Shown piece by piece: positions 45,765-57,449 of a stretch of 64,000 nucleotides of DNA. The DNA comes from Rhizobium viscosum (GTDB lineage Bacteria; Pseudomonadota; Alphaproteobacteria; Rhizobiales; Rhizobiaceae). The stretch spans positions 2,150,001 through 2,214,000 of the forward strand of contig NZ_JADBEC010000001.1 of assembly GCF_014873945.1 (NCBI RefSeq), in the 5' to 3' direction. Positions within the stretch are counted from its first letter, which is position 1; each line of letters starts with the position of its first letter. The position numbers were made by a program, and so were the translations under genes. A model generated the notes under the pieces. That model was not told the DNA's origin, made no database searches, and saw only the letters and a list, made by a program, of their open reading frames with translations.

Positions 45765-46910
45765 ATGCGTCTTCGCTCCATGTTTGCCAAGAATTACCGG
45801 TCACTGCGCTCAATCCGTATGGATCTGGCGGATACGACGCTGTTTCTTGGCGAGAACGGTGCCGGCAAGTCCAATCTTTATCGGGCGCTGCAGCTCGTGC
45901 AGGCGGCGGTTCGCGGGCGGCTGGCATATGAATTGGCCGCGGAGGGCGGGATGTTCTCAGCCCTCTGGTCCGGATCGCGCCGCGCGTCCGACGGACCTGT
46001 CCGAATCCGTCTGGAGGTCGAGATCGTCGATGAGGAGCGCGCCGTCACATTCCGATATCATGTCGAAGCAGGGCTGCGTTCGCCGGCGGCGGCCGGATTC
46101 GCGCTGGAGCCGCAGATCAAGACTGAAGAACTGTCCGTCGAAACCGGCCGTCGCGCAGTGACGATGATGAAACGTGCCGGTGCTGGCATCTCCGTTCGCG
46201 ATGCTGCAGGACGGATGCAGGATTATCCGGACGAAGCGCTGACATCGGAAACCGCGATCGCGCTTCTTGGGGATGCCGGCCATTTTCCTGAGATTGCCGC
46301 CTTCCGCCGCGTTGTCAACAACTGGCGCTTCTTCCACGGTTTTCGTACCGACAGGGCGTCTCCGCTTCGCCACCCCTGTCTACCGGTCACGAGCCCGATT
46401 CTGGATGAGGACGGGTCCAATCTCGCCGCCGTCTTTGCAACGCTTGCACATACTCGCCAGGACACGGTCGAGCTCGATCGCATCCTGGCATCGGCGCTCG
46501 GCGGGGCGAGGCTTGTCGTGCCGGAACCGGGCGAGACGGCCGAGTTCGGGTTGATGCTTCCGGATTTCCCGAACCGTGTCTTCCATCCGCGTGAACTGTC
46601 TGATGGGCAGATTCGCTTCCTCGGTCTTGCTGCCGCATTGCTCTCCTACAGGCTGCCGGCGCTCATTGCCCTGAACGAGCCGGAGGCGAGCCTGCATCCC
46701 GATATGCTGGTGCCGCTCGCTGACATGATCGCAGAAGCGTCAAAGAGCAGCCAGATCTGGATCGTTACCCATTCGGTACAACTGGCCGAGGCGGTGCGCC
46801 AACGCTGTGGTGTTCGTCCGCGAAAGGTTATCCGCGAGAATGGCGCCACGTGGATCGAAGGCATGCGGCTGACGGGAACCATCACCGGTGAAGACGATGA
46901 TGACGATTAA
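45765..46910 (+). CDS. RecF-like AAA (SMC-type) ATPase
   Basis: A 381-residue ABC/SMC-type ATPase. The N-terminus KNYRSLRSIRMDLAD leads into Walker A GENGAGKSN (29-37). The signature helix is ELSDGQIRFLGLAAALL, Walker B LIALNEPEASLHP, and a switch histidine lies in IWIVTHSVQL. No nuclease (TOPRIM) domain follows, and the C-terminus is acidic (EDDDDD). Relatives of this OLD/RecF-like group serve in DNA repair or phage defence; here it stands alone upstream of priA. GGAGAC precedes the ATG. Confidence 0.85.
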   Translation: MRLRSMFAKNYRSLRSIRMDLADTTLFLGENGAGKSNLYRALQLVQAAVRGRLAYELAAEGGMFSALWSGSRRASDGPVRIRLEVEIVDEERAVTFRYHVEAGLRSPAAAGFALEPQIKTEELSVETGRRAVTMMKRAGAGISVRDAAGRMQDYPDEALTSETAIALLGDAGHFPEIAAFRRVVNNWRFFHGFRTDRASPLRHPCLPVTSPILDEDGSNLAAVFATLAHTRQDTVELDRILASALGGARLVVPEPGETAEFGLMLPDFPNRVFHPRELSDGQIRFLGLAAALLSYRLPALIALNEPEASLHPDMLVPLADMIAEASKSSQIWIVTHSVQLAEAVRQRCGVRPRKVIRENGATWIEGMRLTGTITGEDDDDD

Positions 46911-46964
46911 CCCTCATTGTCGGCGGGTTCCAATTTACGGCCGTTGCGGGCATGGTCTGCCGCG

Positions 46965-49181
46965 ATGAGCACAGATTCGTCCGATCTCTTTGGTGCACTT
47001 TTCGAGGCTCCGCCCGCGAACCGCACGGTTCCGGTGCTGGTGCCGATGCCGGCGCCAAGGCCCTATTCTTACTCGGTGCCTGAGGGCATGGCGGTCGAGC
47101 CCGGCTCGGTCGTGCAGGTGCCGCTTGGGCCGCGCCAGGTGATCGGTGTCGTCTGGGATGGCGTCGAGGATGATGTCGATCCGAAGAAGCTCAGGCCCAT
47201 CACCCATGTCTTCGATTGCCCGCCACTCAACAAGGAGATGCGGGATTTCATCGACTGGGTCGCCGCCTATACGCTTTCACCACCCGGACTGGTGGCGCGT
47301 ATGGCGCTGAGAGCGCCGAATGCCTTCGAACCGGAGCCGATGGTGGAAGGATTGCGCTTCGTCGGCGGTGAGCCGGAGCGGATGACGCCGGCGCGCGCCC
47401 GCGTGCTCGACACTGCCGCTGAGGGGCTGTCCTGGACGCGGACCGGCCTTGCGCATGCAGCCGGCGTTTCCACCAGCGTCGTCGATGGGCTGATCGCGCG
47501 AGGCATTTTCGAGACGATCTTCCTGTCGCCGCCACCTGTCGTCGCCGAGCCTGATCCGGACTTTATCGGTTCCCGCCTCGAGGGGCCGCAGAAGGAGGCG
47601 GCTGAAGAAATTCTGGACGAAGTGCGCAAGGGTGAATTCGCGGTTTCGCTGATCGACGGCGTGACCGGTTCCGGCAAGACGGAAGTTTATTTCGAGGCGA
47701 TCGCCGAGACGCTGAGGCGCGGCAAACAGGTGCTGATCCTGCTGCCGGAGATCGCGCTCACTGCAAGTTTTCTCGAACGCTTCCAGGACCGGTTCGGTGC
47801 GAAACCTGCCGAGTGGCATTCCGACCTTGCCCCGCGTATGCGCGAAAAGGTCTGGCGCCAGGCGGTGACGGGTGAGGTACGGGTGGTCGCCGGCGCGCGT
47901 TCGGCGCTGTTCCTGCCTTTCGAGAATCTCGGCCTCATCATTGTCGATGAAGAGCACGATCCTGCCTATAAGCAGGAAGACCGGGTCTACTACAACGCGC
48001 GTGACATGGCGGTCGTGCGGGCGCGGATCGGCGATTTTCCCGTCGTTCTCGTTTCGGCGACGCCCTCCGTCGAAAGCCAGGTCAACGGCCAGAGCGGACG
48101 CTACAGCACAATCCATTTGCCGACACGTTTCGGCGATGCCGCGCTGCCCGACTTGCATCTGGTCGACATGCGGCGCCACGCGCCTGAGCGCGGTGGTTTT
48201 CTGTCGCCGGTACTGGTCCGGGCGATCGGCAAGACGGTGGAAAAGGGCGAGCAGGCGCTGCTCTTCCTCAATCGCCGCGGTTATGCGCCGCTGACGCTCT
48301 GTCGCGTGTGTGGCCATCGTTTCCAGTGCCCGCAATGTTCGAGCTGGCTAGTGGAGCATCGCTTTCGCCGGCAGCTGCAATGCCATCAGTGTGGTCATTC
48401 CGAGCCGACGCCGGAGGCTTGCCCGGAATGCGGAACGCTCGACCACCTCGTCGCCTGCGGGCCGGGTGTGGAACGCATCGCCGAAGAAGTAGAACGACAT
48501 TTTCCGGATGCGCGCACAATTGTCCTCTCTTCCGACATCATGGGCGGGGTGAAGCGGCTGCGGCTGGAGCTCGATGCCATCGCCAAAGGCGAGGCGGATA
48601 TCGTCATCGGTACGCAGTTGGTCGCCAAGGGGCACAATTTTCCACTGATGACGCTGGTCGGCATCGTCGATTCCGATCTCGGCCTGGCGAACGGTGATCC
48701 GCGTGCGGCGGAGCGAACATTCCAGCTTCTCTCGCAGGTCACTGGTCGTGCCGGGCGAACCGGCCTCAAAAGCCACGGCCTGCTGCAGACCTATCAGCCG
48801 CAGCATCCCGTCATGCAGGCAATCGTCTCCGGCGACGCGCGGGCCTTTTACGAGCGCGAAATCAGTGAGCGGGAGCGTGCGATCCTTCCGCCTTTCGGCA
48901 GGCTCGCCTCCATCATCGTTTCTGCCGACACGCGGCACGATGCGGAAAACCACGCGCGCGGCATGCGCAATGCGGCACCGCAGGTTTCGGGCATTTCCGT
49001 GCTGGGCCCGGCAGAAGCGCCGCTGGCGCTGGTGCGCGGCCGCCATCGTTTCCGTCTGCTGGTGCACGGACGCCGAAACTCCGACATGCAGGCCTATCTG
49101 CGCGCGATGTTGTCGCAAGCGCCGAAGGAGCGGGGCTCGGTTCAGGTGCAGCTCGATATCGACCCGCAGAGCTTCCTGTAG
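46965..49181 (+). CDS. priA: primosomal replication restart helicase PriA
   Basis: 3'-5' helicase that reloads the replisome at stalled forks. It is 738 residues long. The 3'BD domain is in the first 110 residues. Walker A GVTGSGKTE is at 232-240, DEEH at 328-331 and the zinc site begins at Cys446 (CRVCGHRFQCPQC, then CHQCGHSEPTPEACPECG). Helicase motif VTGRAGRTG follows. I chose ATG 46965 (MSTDSSDLFGALF); an earlier GTG/ATG frame only overlaps the intergenic leader. Confidence 0.96.
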   Translation: MSTDSSDLFGALFEAPPANRTVPVLVPMPAPRPYSYSVPEGMAVEPGSVVQVPLGPRQVIGVVWDGVEDDVDPKKLRPITHVFDCPPLNKEMRDFIDWVAAYTLSPPGLVARMALRAPNAFEPEPMVEGLRFVGGEPERMTPARARVLDTAAEGLSWTRTGLAHAAGVSTSVVDGLIARGIFETIFLSPPPVVAEPDPDFIGSRLEGPQKEAAEEILDEVRKGEFAVSLIDGVTGSGKTEVYFEAIAETLRRGKQVLILLPEIALTASFLERFQDRFGAKPAEWHSDLAPRMREKVWRQAVTGEVRVVAGARSALFLPFENLGLIIVDEEHDPAYKQEDRVYYNARDMAVVRARIGDFPVVLVSATPSVESQVNGQSGRYSTIHLPTRFGDAALPDLHLVDMRRHAPERGGFLSPVLVRAIGKTVEKGEQALLFLNRRGYAPLTLCRVCGHRFQCPQCSSWLVEHRFRRQLQCHQCGHSEPTPEACPECGTLDHLVACGPGVERIAEEVERHFPDARTIVLSSDIMGGVKRLRLELDAIAKGEADIVIGTQLVAKGHNFPLMTLVGIVDSDLGLANGDPRAAERTFQLLSQVTGRAGRTGLKSHGLLQTYQPQHPVMQAIVSGDARAFYEREISERERAILPPFGRLASIIVSADTRHDAENHARGMRNAAPQVSGISVLGPAEAPLALVRGRHRFRLLVHGRRNSDMQAYLRAMLSQAPKERGSVQVQLDIDPQSFL

Positions 49182-49258
49182 ATCATTTCCTCCTGGCGTT
49201 TCCGGATGTCGCTGATCGTGGCATAAACGCAGAATCAGCTGATTATTTGGGGCGAGGC

Positions 49259-49648
49259 ATGGAATTCTACTTTCCGACGGAATTTGGCGAGCAGCTTGCC
49301 TTTGGTGCAGCAGCCTTCACCGCACTTGCCGGCTTCGTCATCATGTTTGCGCCCGGTCTTGCCATGCGGGCTTTTGGTCTGGCGCCTCGCGGTGAACGGC
49401 GCGAAGGCTTCAGCGAAGTGCGCTCCATGGGCGGCCTCTATCTCGGTCTCGGCGTTGCCGCGATCATGCTGGCGCAGGATTGGACCTATCTGTCGCTCGG
49501 AGCGGCCTTCGCGATGGCGGCTTTCGCACGCATCATTTCCATCCTGTCCGATAAGGGGAGCACGCTCCTCAACTATTTACTTCTGGTTGTGCAGATGGCG
49601 ATAGCCGCATTGCCGTTGCTACACGTATTCGGCTTCTTGCAGGGCTGA
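49259..49648 (+). CDS. small membrane protein, DUF4345-like
   Basis: A 129-residue protein with four hydrophobic segments. Between the first two lies GLAPRGERREGFSEVRSMGGLYLGLG, the EVR-GG-Y-LG pattern seen in DUF4345-type proteins. No function is known. GGGGCGAGG lies just before ATG 49259. It is 255 bp upstream of the atp operon and probably not part of it. Confidence 0.72.
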   Translation: MEFYFPTEFGEQLAFGAAAFTALAGFVIMFAPGLAMRAFGLAPRGERREGFSEVRSMGGLYLGLGVAAIMLAQDWTYLSLGAAFAMAAFARIISILSDKGSTLLNYLLLVVQMAIAALPLLHVFGFLQG

Positions 49649-49903
49649 TCCAAAGCCGAAATTCATGCGATTTGCGGGCTGCTTCTGGATGTTTCCGTAA
49701 TTTTGCTGACAGAAAATCATGCGAAACACGTATTCGGACGTTACGCGTGTTGCGAGTCCGAACATCCTATGTTAGACGGACCCCGAATTTCGGAAGAAGC
49801 AAGAGGCTTCTCTTGCGATTTCTGGGGGAAATCAAAACGAATTCAAAGTCATAGGTTCGGCGCCCGCCGGAAGTCCGATTTTGAATTGAAATCAGGGAAA
49901 TTT
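49649..49903 (+). promoter_or_regulatory. 255-bp leader and control region of the atp operon
   Basis: This gap must hold the promoter of atpHAGDC, but I find no confident -35/-10 pair. Within it, GCAAGAG (49799-49805) pairs with CTCTTGC (49810-49816) around GCTT, about 90 bp before the atpH start, and CCGA-ATT-TCGG lies just upstream. The last 40 bp are A-rich, ending AGGGAAATTT before the GTG start. Confidence 0.4.
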
Positions 49904-50470
49904 GTGCCCGTGGCAGACACGTCCCAGCTTACTTCTGGTGTTGCAGAGCGCTATGCCTCGTCGCTTTTCGAGTTGGCGCTCGAAGAAGGCGCAGTCGACA
50001 GCGTTACCGCCGATCTCGACCGTTTCCAGGCCATGCTGGACGAAAGCGACGACCTGAAGCGCTTTGTCCAAAGCCCGGTTTTCTCCGCAGAAGATCAGCT
50101 CAAGGGCATCGTTGCAATCAGCGAAAAGGCTGGTCTCTCGGGCTTCTTTGCCAATTTCCTCAAGGTCGTGGCGCGTAACCGCCGCCTCTTTGCCCTGCCG
50201 GGCATGATCAAGGCCTTCCGCATCATTGCTGCCAATCATCGCGGCGAAATTTCTGCCGAAGTCACTTCGGCTCATGCTCTCTCGGCAGAGCAGGAAAATG
50301 AATTGAAGGCGGCGCTGAAGGGCGTCACCGGCAAAGACGTGGCAATTGCTGTCACGGTTGATCCGTCAATTCTTGGTGGTCTGATCGTCAAGGTCGGGTC
50401 CCGTCAGATTGATACGTCTCTTCGTACCAAACTCTCTACCCTTAAGCTTGCATTGAAAGAGGTCGGCTGA
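49904..50470 (+). CDS. atpH: ATP synthase F1 delta subunit
   Basis: Stator subunit linking the top of F1 to subunit b. It has 188 residues with a GTG start at 49904 ([25 protein letters not shown]) behind AGGG. The six-helix N-terminal domain includes [21 protein letters not shown], and the family's end motif is [25 protein letters not shown]. Its stop overlaps the atpA ATG by one base (TGATG). Confidence 0.96.
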   Translation: MPVADTSQLTSGVAERYASSLFELALEEGAVDSVTADLDRFQAMLDESDDLKRFVQSPVFSAEDQLKGIVAISEKAGLSGFFANFLKVVARNRRLFALPGMIKAFRIIAANHRGEISAEVTSAHALSAEQENELKAALKGVTGKDVAIAVTVDPSILGGLIVKVGSRQIDTSLRTKLSTLKLALKEVG

Positions 50471-51999
50471 TGGATATCCGCGCTGCGGAAATTTCCGCAA
50501 TTCTTAAAGACCAGATCAAGAACTTCGGCAAAGAGGCAGAAGTCTCGGAAGTCGGCCAGGTTCTCTCCGTTGGTGACGGTATCGCTCGCGTTTACGGCCT
50601 GGACAACGTCCAGGCTGGTGAAATGGTCGAGTTCCCCGGCGGCATCCGCGGCATGGCGCTCAACCTTGAATCCGACAATGTCGGTGTCGTTATTTTCGGC
50701 TCCGACCGAGACATCAAGGAAGGCGACACCGTAAAGCGTACCGGCGCGATCGTTGACGTTCCGATTGGTCCGGAACTGCTCGGCCGCGTTGTCGACGCTC
50801 TCGGCAACCCGATCGACGGCAAGGGCCCGATCAACGCGACCCGCCGTGCGCGCGTCGACGTCAAGGCTCCGGGCATCATTCCGCGCAAGTCGGTTCATGA
50901 GCCGATGTCGACCGGCCTCAAGGCTATCGATGCGCTCATCCCGGTTGGCCGCGGTCAGCGCGAGCTCGTCATCGGCGACCGCCAGACCGGCAAGACCGCC
51001 ATCATCCTCGACACCTTCCTGAACCAGAAGCCGATCCATGACAACGGCCCGGATCAGGACAAGCTTTTCTGCGTCTACGTCGCCGTTGGCCAGAAGCGCT
51101 CAACCGTCGCCCAGTTCGTCAAGGTTCTCGAAGAGCGCGGTGCACTGAAGTATTCGATCGTCGTTGCCGCTACGGCTTCCGATCCGGCTCCGATGCAGTT
51201 CCTCGCTCCGTTTGCAGGCTGCGCAATGGGCGAATACTTCCGTGACAACGCCCAGCACGCGCTGATCGGCTATGACGACCTGTCCAAGCAGGCCGTTGCT
51301 TACCGTCAGATGTCGCTGCTGCTGCGCCGCCCGCCGGGCCGCGAAGCTTATCCGGGCGATGTTTTCTACCTGCACTCGCGTCTCCTCGAGCGCGCTGCAA
51401 AGATGAACGACGACAAGGGTGCTGGTTCGCTCACCGCTCTGCCGGTCATCGAAACGCAGGGTAACGACGTTTCGGCCTTCATTCCGACCAATGTGATCTC
51501 GATCACCGACGGCCAGATCTTCCTCGAAACCGACCTGTTCTACCAGGGTATCCGTCCGGCCGTTAACGTCGGTCTGTCGGTTTCCCGCGTCGGTTCTTCG
51601 GCCCAGATCAAGGCGATGAAGCAGGTTGCCGGCTCGATCAAGGGCGAACTCGCCCAGTATCGCGAAATGGCCGCCTTCGCACAGTTCGGCTCGGACCTTG
51701 ACGCCGCTACGCAGCGCCTGCTGAACCGCGGTGCGCGCCTGACCGAACTCTTGAAGCAGCCGCAGTTCTCGCCGCTGAAGACGGAAGAGCAGGTTGCCGT
51801 GATCTTCGCGGGCGTCAATGGCTACCTCGATAAGCTGCCGGTCGCTCAGGTCGGCAAGTTCGAACAGGGCCTGTTGTCCTACCTGCGTTCGGAAGGCTCT
51901 GCCATCCTGGATGCGATCCGCACGGAAAAGGCTATCAGCGACGCTACGAAGGGCAAGCTCACCGCTGCTCTCGACAGCTTCGCCAAGTCTTTCCAGTAA
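50470..51999 (+). CDS. atpA: ATP synthase F1 alpha subunit
   Basis: Non-catalytic nucleotide-binding subunit, 509 residues. P-loop GDRQTGKT at 169-176, and the family signature with [20 protein letters not shown]. The N-terminal beta-barrel and C-terminal helical domains are intact. Strong codon bias. Overlaps atpH by one base. Confidence 0.98.
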   Translation: MDIRAAEISAILKDQIKNFGKEAEVSEVGQVLSVGDGIARVYGLDNVQAGEMVEFPGGIRGMALNLESDNVGVVIFGSDRDIKEGDTVKRTGAIVDVPIGPELLGRVVDALGNPIDGKGPINATRRARVDVKAPGIIPRKSVHEPMSTGLKAIDALIPVGRGQRELVIGDRQTGKTAIILDTFLNQKPIHDNGPDQDKLFCVYVAVGQKRSTVAQFVKVLEERGALKYSIVVAATASDPAPMQFLAPFAGCAMGEYFRDNAQHALIGYDDLSKQAVAYRQMSLLLRRPPGREAYPGDVFYLHSRLLERAAKMNDDKGAGSLTALPVIETQGNDVSAFIPTNVISITDGQIFLETDLFYQGIRPAVNVGLSVSRVGSSAQIKAMKQVAGSIKGELAQYREMAAFAQFGSDLDAATQRLLNRGARLTELLKQPQFSPLKTEEQVAVIFAGVNGYLDKLPVAQVGKFEQGLLSYLRSEGSAILDAIRTEKAISDATKGKLTAALDSFAKSFQ

Positions 52000-52027
52000 T
52001 CGGGCCCCAGGTTAGGACGGATAACGG

Positions 52028-54361
<2,334 letters not shown>

Positions 54362-54362
<1 letters not shown>

Positions 54363-54601
54363 TGAGCGACGCTCAGGACGAGATATTCTGCTGCGACACC
54401 CTTAAAAGTGTCGTGGCAGAGCTTCCTGAACCGGCAGCGCCGACCATCTACCGTGCCGATAACGGCGTGATGATGATGGTCGTCGGGCTGGCCCAGAGCG
54501 AGGAAGGCCTCGGCTATCTCGACCATGCGATAATGCACTGCCCGTTCTGCGGGACCAAACTGCAAGATGCAGAAGCCATAGCCGAGAAGGTAAGTCACTG
54601 A
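54362..54601 (+). CDS. small CPFCG-motif protein between atpD and atpC
   Basis: A 79-residue cytoplasmic protein, unrecognised. It has Cys10-Cys11 near the N-terminus and HCPFCGTKL (Cys60, Cys63) near the C-terminus, one zinc-knuckle half or rubredoxin-like pair, and a helix-strand centre (GVMMMVVGLAQSEEGLGYLD). It overlaps the atpD stop (TGATG) and the atpC start (TGATG 54599-54603). It is therefore embedded and translationally coupled in the F1 operon. It is too well placed to be spurious. Confidence 0.75.
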
Positions 54602-55008
54602 TGGCTGACAATTTCAACTTTGAGCTCGTTTCGCCGGAGCGTCTGCTGCTGTCGCAAATGGTGACCGAGGTCGTCATTCCCGCGACCGAGGGCGAAATGA
54701 CGGTCATGGCCAACCATGCTCCGACGATGACGACCATCAAGCCGGGCATCGTGAGTGTACGTTCCGGTTCCGGATCGAAGCAGGATTACATTGTGTTCGG
54801 CGGTTTCGCCGACATCTTGCCGACTGGCTGCACGCTGCTTGCCGAATCCGCTGTTCCGGTCCAAGAGCTCAACAAGGATGAACTCACTCGCCGCATCGAA
54901 GCTGCGAAGAAGGAGCTCGAAGATGCCGAGCACCACGAGCACAAATCCAGGCTGGAGCACTTCATCATGGAACTGACGCATCTGCGTGGTGTCGTCCAGC
55001 AGGACTGA
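54601..55008 (+). CDS. atpC: ATP synthase F1 epsilon subunit
   Basis: Central-stalk subunit that couples and inhibits F1. The 135-residue protein starts MADNFNFELVSPERLLLS and has the beta-sandwich block EGEMTVMANHAPTMTTIKPG and a C-terminal helical hairpin with ELTRRIEAAKKELEDAEHHE. Last gene of the operon, followed by a terminator. Confidence 0.97.
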   Translation: MADNFNFELVSPERLLLSQMVTEVVIPATEGEMTVMANHAPTMTTIKPGIVSVRSGSGSKQDYIVFGGFADILPTGCTLLAESAVPVQELNKDELTRRIEAAKKELEDAEHHEHKSRLEHFIMELTHLRGVVQQD

Positions 55009-55035
55009 CCGGCTCAGCCAGAGATAAACAGAGTG

Positions 55036-55070
55036 AGAAAAGCGGCTTTCAAGGCCGCTTTTCTTTTTGC
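55036..55070 (+). terminator. rho-independent terminator of the atp operon
   Basis: AAAAGCGGC (55038-55046) pairs with GCCGCTTTT (about 55054-55062) around TTTCAAG, followed by CTTTTTGC, 30 bp after the atpC stop. Confidence 0.92.
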
Positions 55071-55220
55071 CGAGTCTGCCGCAACGAGCTTCGGCCATGC
55101 GTCACCGGCAGCACGGAAAACCGCGTGGAAGTGGCCTGAGACATCCTGGAAAGTTTCTTGACGCCGGGCAGGCCGTTCTCATCACGGCGAAAGCTAAGGT
55201 TTCCACGCCGAGACCTCAGA

Positions 55221-55249
55221 AACGAAAACAGGCGGCCTTTGACCGCCCG
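55221..55249 (-). terminator. terminator of the sugar transferase gene
   Basis: On the minus strand GGCGG-TCAAAGG-CCGCC (55247 to 55231) is followed by TGTTTTCGTT. It lies 25 bp after the minus-strand stop at 55273, inside the 264-bp gap to atpC, which otherwise holds no gene. Confidence 0.65.
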
Positions 55250-55272
55250 TGCCCGAGATTAATTGGAACTAC

Positions 55273-56010
55273 TTAGAAACCGGTGCCACCGCGAAGTTCG
55301 GACATCAGTGTGCCGAACAGGATCTTCATATCCAGCCGGAGGCTGAAATTTCTGATGTAATAGATATCGCTGGCGATGCGGGCGCGTGCCTCTGTCGGGC
55401 GCTCCGTCGGGCCGCGCCAGCCGCGCGTCTGGGCAAGGCCGGTAATGCCTGGCCGCATCAGATGGCGGTAATGATATTCGGGCACCAGTTCTTCGTAGAG
55501 CATGCCGGCCGCACGCATGTTGATGGCGTGGCAGCGGGGCCCGACGAGCGACATATCGCCCTTGATGACGTTGAGAAGCTGCGGCAACTCATCGATGTTG
55601 GTCTTGCGCAGGAAGGCGCCGATCCGCGTCACGCGCCGATCACCCTTGACGGTTTGTTCGACGCCGGTGGGATCGCAGAGATCCGCTCGCATGGAGCGGA
55701 ATTTGTAGACGGTGATCTTGCTGCCCCGCAGGCCCCAGCGAATTTGCCGGAAAAACACCGGCCCGCCATCATCGATCACGATGAGAAGCGCGATCGTCAT
55801 AAGGACGGGAAACAGGACGACCAGCGCGCTTGCTGCACCGAAAATGTCGAAAGCTCTCTTCAAGCCAAGCTGAAGCCTGTTCCGGCCATCCAATGAGGCA
55901 AAGCTTTCCGGCTGGCGAATATTGGAATTCGCTGCGTCGAGAGCCTTCATTTTCACTGTCTTTGCAGAGAAAGCCGTGTCTTGAAGCTTATTTGAAGTAA
56001 ACACGTTCAT
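55273..56010 (-). CDS. ExoY-like undecaprenyl-phosphate sugar-1-phosphate transferase
   Basis: A 245-residue initiating glycosyltransferase (bacterial sugar transferase family, PF02397), which puts the first sugar phosphate on undecaprenyl phosphate at the inner membrane. It has one membrane segment (about 57-79) after KRAFDIFGA. The family blocks [34 protein letters not shown] and [13 protein letters not shown] follow. ATG 56010 gives [10 protein letters not shown]; a longer frame to 56064 has no support. It is not in an exo gene cluster, so which polysaccharide it starts is unknown. Confidence 0.88.
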   Translation of the reverse strand: MNVFTSNKLQDTAFSAKTVKMKALDAANSNIRQPESFASLDGRNRLQLGLKRAFDIFGAASALVVLFPVLMTIALLIVIDDGGPVFFRQIRWGLRGSKITVYKFRSMRADLCDPTGVEQTVKGDRRVTRIGAFLRKTNIDELPQLLNVIKGDMSLVGPRCHAINMRAAGMLYEELVPEYHYRHLMRPGITGLAQTRGWRGPTERPTEARARIASDIYYIRNFSLRLDMKILFGTLMSELRGGTGF

Positions 56011-56172
56011 TAAGCAACGTCCGTGGAAATACTCGCATATTGCGTCGCGCTGGCACAAATACATGGACGGGATCGATTTGTCACCCGCTTCCTTAATGTT
56101 TTCGTAACCTCAATTGATCCAAATTTGGGAGTATTTCTAAATATGTCCCTGATATTTTTGGCTGGTTGGGAA

Positions 56173-57384
56173 TTAACTATATTGAGTATTAGGGGTATTC
56201 TTGCGCGCTATGCGTGCGGCGTGTCGTATTACCTTCCGTTCGATAGCGAAATAGCTGAGGCTCGCCAGAAGAAAAGTAATTGCTGTCGCAAAGGCGCAGC
56301 CGACAAACCAGTCCCGTAGCGGATCGTCTTTGCCGATCCCGAATATGGCGGGAGAGATCGTCTGCATCGAGGTCAGAACGATGTCCTGCCAGATATAAAT
56401 GCCGAATGAGACGGTTGCCGTGAAGCGCATGAAGACATTGTCGAGCAGTGCCGCCAGCAGCACAGAGCGCGAGAGGGCTACAAGCGCGACAGCGATCATA
56501 ATCGGAAACAGCGGAAAGGCGTAAGGGAGCCCGAGCCATCCATAGGCCTCCCAAGGTCCACCCGTCGAAAGCGGCAGCTGGAAGCCGGCGGCGATCAGGG
56601 AAGCGACCGCGAGGATGTCGAACCAGATCTGCCGCTTTGGCGGCAGCATGATCTGAATGCCGCCTGCGAGCGCGCCCAGCGCAAAAATGGCGAAGAAACC
56701 GACGGGATTATAGTTCGGCATCCACTCCTTCGCGCCGCCCTGCATGCCGTATTGCCAGCCACGATCAATCTCATTGGCGGGAAGAAGCGCACGGAAGGTT
56801 TCGTGGGCAAGCAGCGTCACGGCAATGATGCCGAGCCAGGCAAGGCGCGTCACGAGCGGAGAACGGCGTTTTTCCAGGATAGCGAAAAGCCAGAGGAAAC
56901 CAAGCGGCAGCAGCACATAGCTCGTTACTTCGAAAGATATGGACCAGAGCGGGCCGTTGCCTTCGACAGGAAAGAAGGTGCGCCAGTGCCATTGGCTCAT
57001 GAAGAAGAGCCCGCTGACATAGCGCATAACGAGCTCCGGCGTCAGCGCATGCCCAAGCAGCGTGACGCTGAGGATGAAGCCCGCCGTCAAAGCCACCCAA
57101 TAACCGGGCACGATGCGGGCCGCTCGACGCAGCACATAGGTGCGCAGGTCAGGCACGGCGCAACCGGCATCAAGGGAACGCCAGAACGGCAGGGCCAGCA
57201 GGAAACCGCTGAGGATGAAAAATATTGCGACGCCGAAATTGCCGAAGCGCAGGGCAGTCAGCGTCGGCTGCAATGCCTCGGTCTTGTTGAGGTCGATGCG
57301 CAGAATAAGATGGTGGATGAGAACCAGCAGGCAGGCGGTTGCACGCAAGAAATCCGCTCCGGCCACCCGGTCCTGCTGTTGCAT
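56173..57384 (-). CDS. acyltransferase family 3 membrane protein
   Basis: A 403-residue protein with about ten membrane helices, family PF01757 (OafA/ExoZ/NodX-like), which O-acylates surface glycans or lipids. Conserved are the N-terminal DFLRATACLLVLIHHL with the catalytic-type histidine, FGVAIFFILSGFLLALPF, and ISFEVTSYVLLPLGFLW. AGGGAGTGAC precedes the ATG. It may decorate the polysaccharide begun by the neighbouring ExoY-like enzyme, an inference from position only. Confidence 0.87.
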   Translation of the reverse strand: MQQQDRVAGADFLRATACLLVLIHHLILRIDLNKTEALQPTLTALRFGNFGVAIFFILSGFLLALPFWRSLDAGCAVPDLRTYVLRRAARIVPGYWVALTAGFILSVTLLGHALTPELVMRYVSGLFFMSQWHWRTFFPVEGNGPLWSISFEVTSYVLLPLGFLWLFAILEKRRSPLVTRLAWLGIIAVTLLAHETFRALLPANEIDRGWQYGMQGGAKEWMPNYNPVGFFAIFALGALAGGIQIMLPPKRQIWFDILAVASLIAAGFQLPLSTGGPWEAYGWLGLPYAFPLFPIMIAVALVALSRSVLLAALLDNVFMRFTATVSFGIYIWQDIVLTSMQTISPAIFGIGKDDPLRDWFVGCAFATAITFLLASLSYFAIERKVIRHAARIARKNTPNTQYS

Positions 57385-57449
57385 GTCACTCCCTCGCTCC
57401 TTGCCGGACTTTGCAGCGGAAAGCTACTGCCGGCAAGGGCAGGGTCGTC

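Noticed and set aside
46265..46700. Search for a nuclease or toxin partner of the RecF-like ATPase
   Set aside because: Frames overlapping the gene are shadows; the next gene is priA, so no two-gene defence system can be supported.
49621..49737. Direct repeat ACACGTATTCGG at 49621 and 49726
   Set aside because: One copy lies in the end of a coding region and the 12-bp match is plausible by chance; no flanking symmetry or att-like structure.
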